DNA of 64,000 nucleotides from Paenibacillus_F sp047238265 (GTDB lineage Bacteria; Bacillota; Bacilli; Paenibacillales; NBRC-103111), in NCBI RefSeq assembly GCF_047238265.1, contig NZ_JBDFMM010000001.1:5332001-5396000 (forward strand), written 5' to 3'. The notes beneath the pieces are model-generated. The model was not told the origin of the DNA. It saw nothing but the letters and a program-made list of their open reading frames with translations, and ran no database searches. Within the stretch, counting starts at the first letter, position 1, and every line of letters begins with the position of its first letter. Both the position numbers and the translations under genes were made by a program. Below, piece after piece: positions 58,703 to 64,000 of this stretch.

Positions 58703-58974
58703 CCCCGCACCTCCTCAGTAATATGATACGCGGACGTCACGTTTTGCTTTTTAGCCTGCCTGAGCAGCATTTCATAGCGCTTTTCCGCCGCTTCTACCGC
58801 ATAGATGGCATAATCGATCTCGTCTTTTTCCAGAGCTTGTTCAAAATGATGCTGCGCCGTTTTCCACTGCGAATGAGCCAATCTGATCTCGGCCAGCAGC
58901 TCCCGCTTGTCCTGTTCCTCCGTCTTTTGCGTACCCCGTTGAAACAGAAACGCACTCTTCCTCAGTTCATTCAT
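58699..58974 (-). CDS. yaaL: DUF2508 family protein (YaaL)
   Basis: A 91-residue, charged, helical protein with no transmembrane segment. It resembles the YaaL/DUF2508 family, which sits between recR and bofA in Bacillales. The middle ALEKDEIDYAIYAVEAAEKRYEMLLRQAK is predicted to be a two-helix bundle. Function unknown. It is translationally coupled to bofA by a four-base overlap, which hints at a sporulation-linked role without proof. Confidence 0.85.
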   Translation of the reverse strand: MNELRKSAFLFQRGTQKTEEQDKRELLAEIRLAHSQWKTAQHHFEQALEKDEIDYAIYAVEAAEKRYEMLLRQAKKQNVTSAYHITEEVRG

Positions 58975-59065
58975 TGCCTTTTCCCCCTGTACTCATAATC
59001 GCCATGAGCCTGTCATCTTTAATATTTATGGAGAAAAAGGACCGGTTTAGAACTTGTCCGGCAAC

Positions 59066-59093
59066 AAAAAAACCGCCCTTACAAGAAGGACGG
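59066..59093 (-). terminator. Intrinsic terminator after recR
   Basis: Stem 59073-59080 with 59086-59093 (one G-U on the minus strand), 5-base loop, then seven T on the minus strand. It lies about 60 bases after the recR stop and separates recR from yaaL-bofA. Confidence 0.85.
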
Positions 59094-59153
59094 CCAAGGA
59101 TATTTGTTTTACGGCTGATCAAGTATGCCTTGCAGACAATGGAGAAAGCCTAT

Positions 59154-59750
59154 CTAGATCTCCCTGCGTCCTTCAAGTGCCTTGGTGAGCGTCACCTCGT
59201 CCGCATACTCTAGATCTCCGCCTACCGGCAGACCGTGCGCGATACGGGTCACTTTAAGGCCAAAGCCTTTAACCAGCCTGGAAAGATACATGGCCGTTGC
59301 TTCGCCTTCAATGTTTGGATTGGTGGCCAGAATCATCTCTTTGACATGCTCGTCTCCGAGACGTTTCAGCAGTTCGGCAATGTGAATCTGATCCGGGCCA
59401 ATGCCCTCCATGGGAGAAATGGCGCCGTGCAGCACATGATAGTAGCCGTCGAATTCTCTCGTCCGCTCCATCGCAACCAGATCCTTCGGCTCCTGAACCA
59501 CGCAGATAACGGACCCGTCGCGGCTTTTGTCCTGACAGATACGGCACGGATCAATATCCGTAATATTGCAGCAGACGGAGCAGTAATGCAGATTGCGCTT
59601 GACGTTCACGAGCGCCTTGGCAAAATCAAGCACGTCTTCTTCCTTCATGCGGAGAACGTGAAAAGCCAGACGTCCGGCTGTTTTGGGGCCGACGCCGGGC
59701 AAGCGTGTAAATGCGTCGATTAATTTGGAAATCGGTTCTGGATAATGCAA
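59154..59750 (-). CDS. recR: Recombination mediator protein RecR
   Basis: Ring-forming protein that helps load RecA on gapped DNA with RecO. The 198 residues hold an N-terminal helix-hairpin-helix (LIDAFTRLPGVGPKTAGRLAF), a four-Cys zinc finger (CSVCCNITDIDPCRICQD), a Toprim domain (VICVVQEPKDLVAMERTREF) and a C-terminal Walker B-like part. It is third in the dnaX-ebfC-recR set but lies after an intrinsic terminator. Confidence 0.97.
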   Translation of the reverse strand: MHYPEPISKLIDAFTRLPGVGPKTAGRLAFHVLRMKEEDVLDFAKALVNVKRNLHYCSVCCNITDIDPCRICQDKSRDGSVICVVQEPKDLVAMERTREFDGYYHVLHGAISPMEGIGPDQIHIAELLKRLGDEHVKEMILATNPNIEGEATAMYLSRLVKGFGLKVTRIAHGLPVGGDLEYADEVTLTKALEGRREI

Positions 59751-59783
59751 CGCGGGGTTTCTCCTTTTTGTGAATAAAGATGG

Positions 59784-59805
59784 AAAAAAGGCTTCTTACG
59801 AAGCC
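59784..59805 (-). terminator. Intrinsic terminator between ebfC and recR
   Basis: GGCTTC (59790-59795) and GAAGCC (59800-59805) form a perfect 6-bp stem with GUAA loop and six T on the minus strand. It sits inside the usual dnaX-ebfC-recR operon and could lower recR expression relative to dnaX. Confidence 0.75.
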
Positions 59806-59812
59806 CTTTACC

Positions 59813-60124
59813 TTAAAACAGTCCGGGAATATTCATTCCGCCCGTAAATTTACCCATGTCCTTGCCGGCCACTTCTTCCGCTTTGTTAAGCGCATCGTTC
59901 ACGGCAGTCAGAACAAGATCCTGCAGCATTTCGACATCGTCCGGATCGACTGCTTCCGGCTTAATCGCGATTGCCGTCACTTTCTTATGCCCGTTCGCAG
60001 TGACCGTAACGACGCCGCCGCCGGCCGTTCCTTCAACTGTTTTGCTGCCGAGTTCCTCTTGAACTTTCAGCATCTGTTCCTGCATTTTCTTCACTTGTTT
60101 CATCATTTGGTTCATGTTATTCAT
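59813..60124 (-). CDS. ebfC: YbaB/EbfC family nucleoid-associated protein
   Basis: Small dimeric DNA-binding protein conserved beside dnaX and recR. The 103 residues start MNNMNQMMKQVKKMQEQMLK (a Met/Gln/Lys-rich helix), followed by TAGGGVVTVTANGHKKVTAI and a C-terminal amphipathic helix. The cell role is not defined. Confidence 0.95.
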   Translation of the reverse strand: MNNMNQMMKQVKKMQEQMLKVQEELGSKTVEGTAGGGVVTVTANGHKKVTAIAIKPEAVDPDDVEMLQDLVLTAVNDALNKAEEVAGKDMGKFTGGMNIPGLF

Positions 60125-60157
60125 ATTCCCAACTCCTTCTTCTTAATGGGGCTGACC

Positions 60158-61900
60158 TTATTCATCTTTAATGCTCACCAGATCTTCGCCAAACAGCTTG
60201 ATCGCTTCGTCCACCCACGGTTCCTTGTCCGGTTCCGAGTCTTCGGCTTGGAGCGTCATTTCTTCCCTCGCCGGTTCGGAGGCGCCTTCGCGGGCTTCCT
60301 TCCATTCTTTCTGCATGACGGTCGCCAGCTTAAGCGTTTCTCCGAGCGCTTCAGAAATCACCTGCTCAATCAGCTGCTTATTGGCCGGTTTCTCCGTCGT
60401 GTCACGGTGCATGGCGCTTTTGAAAGCCACCAGCACCGTGTCTCCGTGAATAGCGACGGGCTCTCCGTCCACCAGCCACGCATGAACGGTAATTTTCCGC
60501 TCCTTGACCATGGCCAAAATCTGCGTCCACTTGCCGAGCAAGGCACGTGTATGATGGCTCTCGACCGCGCCCGTGAAATCGTCCAGCCGGACCGATGCCC
60601 TGCGCACCGCGGCATTAGACGAACGCGGCGCTACCGGAGACCGTGCCGGCTGCTGCGCCCCCGCAGCGGGGACTCCCCCTTGCATCAGCTTGGCAAGCTG
60701 CTCTTCCAGCTGCTGAATTCGGCGGGTAAGCTGGGACAGGGCTTCGGGTTCCGGCTCAGCCGCCGCCGAGCGGGTAACGGGGGCGGCTTCCGCCGGACGG
60801 CCCCCGCCTCCCGAAGCGATGGCTCCGCACGCTTTCATGACTGCGACTTCCAGGATTGTCTGCGGCTGCACGGAGTACTTCATCTCGCTTTGGTACTGAT
60901 TCAGCACTTCGATGATCGCGATAAGCTGATCGGTCCCGAAACGGGACGCAACCTGCTCCAGCCTGGCGACATCGAAAACGCGTTCCGTCAGCACGGACGA
61001 ATCCGGAACGAGGCGGATCATCAGTAGATCGCGGAAATAATGGATCAGGTTCTCCATGCATTTATCCGCACTCTTGCCTTCCTGCATAAACTGATCAATC
61101 AGTTCGAGTGCGGCGCCGATGTCCTGCTCTCTCATGCTTCCGACCAGTTTCTCAAACTGCTCCGATGCCAATCCGCCCGTCATGGCAACCACATCGCTCG
61201 CGGTGATGGTTCCGACGGCAAAAGAAGATGCCTGATCCAGCAGGCTCAAGGCATCACGCATCCCGCCTTCGGACAGGCGAGCAATATAGTGAAGAGCCTC
61301 TTCTTCGATACCGATGTTCTCTTCTCGGCACACGTAGGCAAGCCGCCCGACCTGCTCTTCCATTGACACGCGGCGGAAATCAAACCGCTGACAGCGGGAG
61401 ATGATGGTAGCGGGTAGCTTGTGAGGTTCCGTCGTAGCCAAAATAAAGATAACGTGAGCCGGCGGCTCCTCCAACGTCTTTAGAAGCGCGTTGAAAGCTT
61501 CCGTGGTCAGCATATGGACTTCGTCGATGATATATACTTTGTACCGAACTTCCGTCGGTGCATATTTCACTTTGTCCCGGATGTCGCGAATCTCTTCCAC
61601 ACCGCGATTGGATGCGGCGTCGATTTCCACGACGTCCATAACCGAGCCCTCGGAGATCCGGATGCAGGCTTCACATTCATTGCACGGTTCTTCGGCGGGC
61701 CCATGTACACAGTTAACGGCTTTGGCCAAAATCTTGGCCGCGCTCGTCTTCCCTGTACCGCGGGGACCGCTGAATAAATAAGCATGGGTAAATCTTTGTT
61801 CACGCAGAGAATTCTGCAGCGTCTGTACGATCGGCTTCTGGCCGACTAACTCCCGGAATGCTTGGGATCGCCAAGTCCGGTATAAAGCGATATGTGTCAT
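60158..61900 (-). CDS. dnaX: DNA polymerase III subunits gamma and tau
   Basis: Clamp-loader ATPase. The ATG at 61900 (MTHIALYRTWRSQAFRELVG) gives 580 residues, with GGAGAG about seven bases upstream. Walker A is SGPRGTGKTSAAKIL near residue 45, and the zinc module is in CVHGPAEEPCNECEACI, followed by DEVHML (Walker B) and SRC. The C-terminal third is a tau-like extension rich in Ala, Glu and Pro with LDDFTGAVESHHTRALLGKW. No obvious A-run slippery site for gamma was seen. Confidence 0.96.
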   Translation of the reverse strand: MTHIALYRTWRSQAFRELVGQKPIVQTLQNSLREQRFTHAYLFSGPRGTGKTSAAKILAKAVNCVHGPAEEPCNECEACIRISEGSVMDVVEIDAASNRGVEEIRDIRDKVKYAPTEVRYKVYIIDEVHMLTTEAFNALLKTLEEPPAHVIFILATTEPHKLPATIISRCQRFDFRRVSMEEQVGRLAYVCREENIGIEEEALHYIARLSEGGMRDALSLLDQASSFAVGTITASDVVAMTGGLASEQFEKLVGSMREQDIGAALELIDQFMQEGKSADKCMENLIHYFRDLLMIRLVPDSSVLTERVFDVARLEQVASRFGTDQLIAIIEVLNQYQSEMKYSVQPQTILEVAVMKACGAIASGGGGRPAEAAPVTRSAAAEPEPEALSQLTRRIQQLEEQLAKLMQGGVPAAGAQQPARSPVAPRSSNAAVRRASVRLDDFTGAVESHHTRALLGKWTQILAMVKERKITVHAWLVDGEPVAIHGDTVLVAFKSAMHRDTTEKPANKQLIEQVISEALGETLKLATVMQKEWKEAREGASEPAREEMTLQAEDSEPDKEPWVDEAIKLFGEDLVSIKDE

Positions 61901-61987
61901 AGGTTTACTCTCCAATAATTCGTTCTGAATTATTGAACTCATTATACTATAACCCGGGCGGGAATTAAACTCGGAAAGCGCGGGGAA

Positions 61988-63436
61988 TCAGATGCAGGGG
62001 ATGCTGACTGTGAAGGTGGTTCCGTAGCCTTTGGACGATACGCGTATGTGACCGCCCATATCATGGATAATCCGCTGGCAGACCGACAGTCCGAGTCCCG
62101 TTCCTTCCTCTTTGGTCGTAAAGAACGGATCGAATATTTTATCGATAACATAAACCGGAATACCCGGGCCCGTATCGTGTACTTCGATATTGACAAATCT
62201 GCCGTCGGACTCCAGCTTTTCCGCTATCGTGAGAGTTCCTCCGTCGGTCAGCGCTTCGATGCCGTTTTTGCATATATTCAGAAATACCTGCTTCAATAGC
62301 TCCTGATCGGCGATAACGGGCGGCAATCCGCAGGATTCTTCGTAATTCATGTGTACTTTATGCAGAATAGCCTCGTTGTTGATGATCGGCAGTATTCCTT
62401 TGATGACCGTTGAGACGTCTATTTTCTGCAGCAGAACGTTCTTGGGCTTACCGAGGAGGAGGAATTCGTTAACCAGTTCGTTTACCCGGTTGATCTCATC
62501 CAGCATCACATCGATATAGCCCTGCTCTTTGGCCATATCCTTGGATTCGAACGTCTTTTTAAGCACCTGCAAAAATCCCTTGATCGACGTTAACGGATTT
62601 CTGATTTCGTGTGCCGTACCCGCCGCAATCTGGCCGATCATGGCCAGGCGGTCGCTGCGCTGAACCTGGGCTTCGAGAGAGCGGAGGTTGGTGACGTCTT
62701 TAAAAATAATGTAAGCGCCAACGATTTGATCCTCATTGTCCCTCAGTAAATTGGAATCCAGCAGCAGTTCGTACCGTTCCTGATTGTTCATCCACGATAC
62801 CGCATGATTCCTCACGATTCTGCCGTCCAGCAGAGTTCTCTCAACGAGGCGGTGTTCCGGCGGAACCGCAGCGAAGATATCTTCTATTCTTTTGAACAGG
62901 ATGGATTCTTTATGAAAGCCCAGCACCCGGCAGGCCATATCGCTAATATCCACGAGCCGGAATTCGGTATCTATGAGCAGAACTCCCAGATTGACGTCTC
63001 TTAAGAAGGTGCCCGAAAAACGCTGGAGCAAATTTTGTTCCGATATCTCCTCCAAGTCATCGAGCAGGAAGAGGTAGTGAGGTTCGCTGTTCACTTCCGC
63101 AAACAGCATGCTGCATTTCTGCAGCTGAATAAATCCTTGGCTGTCTTTTACGATCGCGATGGGAACCTTGCCGTCCGCCTTGTCGCGGTCCGTATCAAAA
63201 TGCCGGCTATAGAAACGGTCCACCGGTTCAGGAAGTTGGATGACCTCCGAAAAAGACGCCGTTCTCATATCCTCCGCGGTATATCCGGTTCGAGTCAAAA
63301 ATGGTTCGTTCACGTACACCATCTCATTGTGAGCGTTGGCTACAATCAAACAGCCCTTAAACATTTCTTCCAATCTTACTCCCAGCTCAGCTGCGGAAAT
63401 GAACACCCCTATATGATGAAGGCTGGCATCCAACAT
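61988..63436 (-). CDS. Soluble PAS-PAS sensor histidine kinase (KinE-like)
   Basis: A 482-residue cytosolic kinase without transmembrane segments. Two PAS-like domains (about 20-130 and 140-250, the second ending AYIIFKDVTNLRSLEAQVQR) precede the HisKA domain with phospho-acceptor H276 in AAGTAHEIRNPLTS. The ATPase domain has N391 (N box), DTGPGIP, FDPFFTTKEEGTGLGLS. The layout matches Bacillales sporulation phosphorelay kinases such as KinE or KinA, but the partner is unknown; no response regulator is nearby. It lies between the SRP RNA and dnaX, where B. subtilis has no kinase. Confidence 0.9.
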   Translation of the reverse strand: MLDASLHHIGVFISAAELGVRLEEMFKGCLIVANAHNEMVYVNEPFLTRTGYTAEDMRTASFSEVIQLPEPVDRFYSRHFDTDRDKADGKVPIAIVKDSQGFIQLQKCSMLFAEVNSEPHYLFLLDDLEEISEQNLLQRFSGTFLRDVNLGVLLIDTEFRLVDISDMACRVLGFHKESILFKRIEDIFAAVPPEHRLVERTLLDGRIVRNHAVSWMNNQERYELLLDSNLLRDNEDQIVGAYIIFKDVTNLRSLEAQVQRSDRLAMIGQIAAGTAHEIRNPLTSIKGFLQVLKKTFESKDMAKEQGYIDVMLDEINRVNELVNEFLLLGKPKNVLLQKIDVSTVIKGILPIINNEAILHKVHMNYEESCGLPPVIADQELLKQVFLNICKNGIEALTDGGTLTIAEKLESDGRFVNIEVHDTGPGIPVYVIDKIFDPFFTTKEEGTGLGLSVCQRIIHDMGGHIRVSSKGYGTTFTVSIPCI

Positions 63437-63573
63437 TTGTCCTTCCCCCTCTTTATAACAGCTTTAAGCCGAAAGACTGCGAATGTTTACCTATTCTCTC
63501 ATTTTTAGCATTTTCCTTCTATTGGAAAACAAAAATCGACGAACTGTCATTTTTATGTAGAAAAAGAGAACGC

Positions 63574-63601
63574 AAAAAAAGCCCTCCGCTGCCGGAAGGC
63601 T
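63574..63601 (-). terminator. Intrinsic terminator of the SRP RNA
   Basis: Stem 63580-63588 with 63593-63601 (one G-U on the minus strand), loop of four, then six T. It follows the SRP RNA 3' end by about 20 bases. The remaining stretch 63437-63573 before the kinase gene holds no gene I can see. Confidence 0.85.
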
Positions 63602-63623
63602 CGTTTTTTGTAATCTTATATAA

Positions 63624-63892
63624 GGCCGTGCACCTGTTATTGATAAAGCGATACGAACGTACCTTTATCGTTAGCTCAAGTTAGGCAACCCCTCGGCACA
63701 TGGGCGGTCCTGCTTACGGCTGCTTCCTTCCGGACCTGACCGGGTTCACTGGTGCTCATTGCGAAGGACCCGACTCTCAACACCACGTGTAAAGGCCAGA
63801 CCTCACATCGACAGTACCTCTAACAGGGATTCAACCCCGCTACAGCGGATTGCGGGCAACAGGGCACCGCTACCTCCCCGTCTAGCACGGCA
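63624..63892 (-). ncRNA. scr: Signal recognition particle RNA, large Bacillus type
   Basis: About 268 bases on the minus strand. The 5' end GCCGTGC (63885-63891) pairs with GCACGGC at 63624-63631 near the 3' end. The Alu domain shows GACGGGGAGGTAGCGGTGCC, and the Ffh-binding domain IV carries the signature GTCAGGTCCGGAAGGAAGCA near 63735-63754. The length and Alu domain match the scRNA class of spore formers, which binds Ffh for membrane targeting. Confidence 0.95.
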
Positions 63893-63898
63893 AAAATA

Positions 63899-63927
63899 AG
63901 TATAGCCCATTGTGAAGCAAAGTGCAA
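63899..63927 (-). promoter_or_regulatory. SigA promoter of the SRP RNA
   Basis: Minus-strand TTGCAC (63922-63927), 17-base spacer, TATACT (63899-63904), placing the start near 63892. The remaining 63928-64000 shows no gene. Confidence 0.75.
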
Positions 63928-64000
63928 CTCCGGGGAGAAACTTACCAAACAACAGCGTTCAGGCTCTGGAATAAAAGCGCTCTTCTACCGTTTAACGGTA

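Overview
The window is a block of core chromosome from an endospore-forming, low-GC-lineage Gram-positive bacterium. The gene order matches the Bacillales origin-proximal region. Protein details (L24 with an N-terminal extension, a PAS kinase between the SRP RNA and dnaX, sigH, bofA, ctsR, disA) point to Paenibacillaceae, probably Paenibacillus; that genus call is an inference from memory of the families, not from a search. All recognised genes but one lie on the minus strand, so transcription runs from high to low coordinates.

Read in the direction of transcription: 63.9-58.4 kb holds the SRP RNA, a soluble PAS-PAS histidine kinase, dnaX, ebfC, recR, yaaL and bofA. 58.4-52.7 kb is an rRNA operon with the order 16S-5S-tRNAIle-tRNAAla-23S. 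52.6-47.9 kb is the CtsR-controlled ctsR-mcsA-mcsB-clpC protein quality-control operon. 47.8-44.4 kb carries radA, disA and pssA, followed by the only plus-strand gene, a small unnamed one. 43.7-36.9 kb carries yacL, ispD, ispF, gltX, a cysteine T-box, cysE, cysS and mrnC. 36.8-34.8 kb carries rlmB, rae1 and sigH. 34.6-31.0 kb carries rpmG, secE, nusG, rplK, rplA, an L10 leader, rplJ and rplL. 30.9-22.6 kb carries a methyltransferase, rpoB and rpoC. 22.5-17.8 kb is rplGB, rpsL, rpsG, fusA and tuf. 17.4-1.3 kb is the S10-spc-alpha supercluster from rpsJ to rplQ plus truA. The left end holds an L13 leader, rplM and rpsI. A consensus promoter at 53-80 drives a gene that lies outside the left edge.

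Functionally the window supplies most of the ribosome, the core RNA polymerase, elongation factors, the Sec channel core (SecY, SecE), rRNA and 23S maturation enzymes, cysteine and glutamate tRNA charging, isoprenoid and phospholipid steps, stress proteolysis, c-di-AMP signalling and sporulation entry (SigH) and checkpoint (BofA) factors.

I did not find a new multi-gene system. The most unusual observation is that three genes (tuf, the small plus-strand gene and bofA) each carry one extra base, and in all three cases the change is the same: an A inserted inside AGCTGC to give AGACTGC. EF-Tu is essential, so a systematic sequencing artefact is the leading explanation, but the repeated context deserves a check against raw reads. 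Other points of interest are the 5S gene inside the 16S-23S spacer, a cysteine T-box whose promoter overlaps the gltX stop codon, missing ecfA1/ecfA2/ecfT genes between rplQ and truA, and a possible short ORF in the long rpoB leader.
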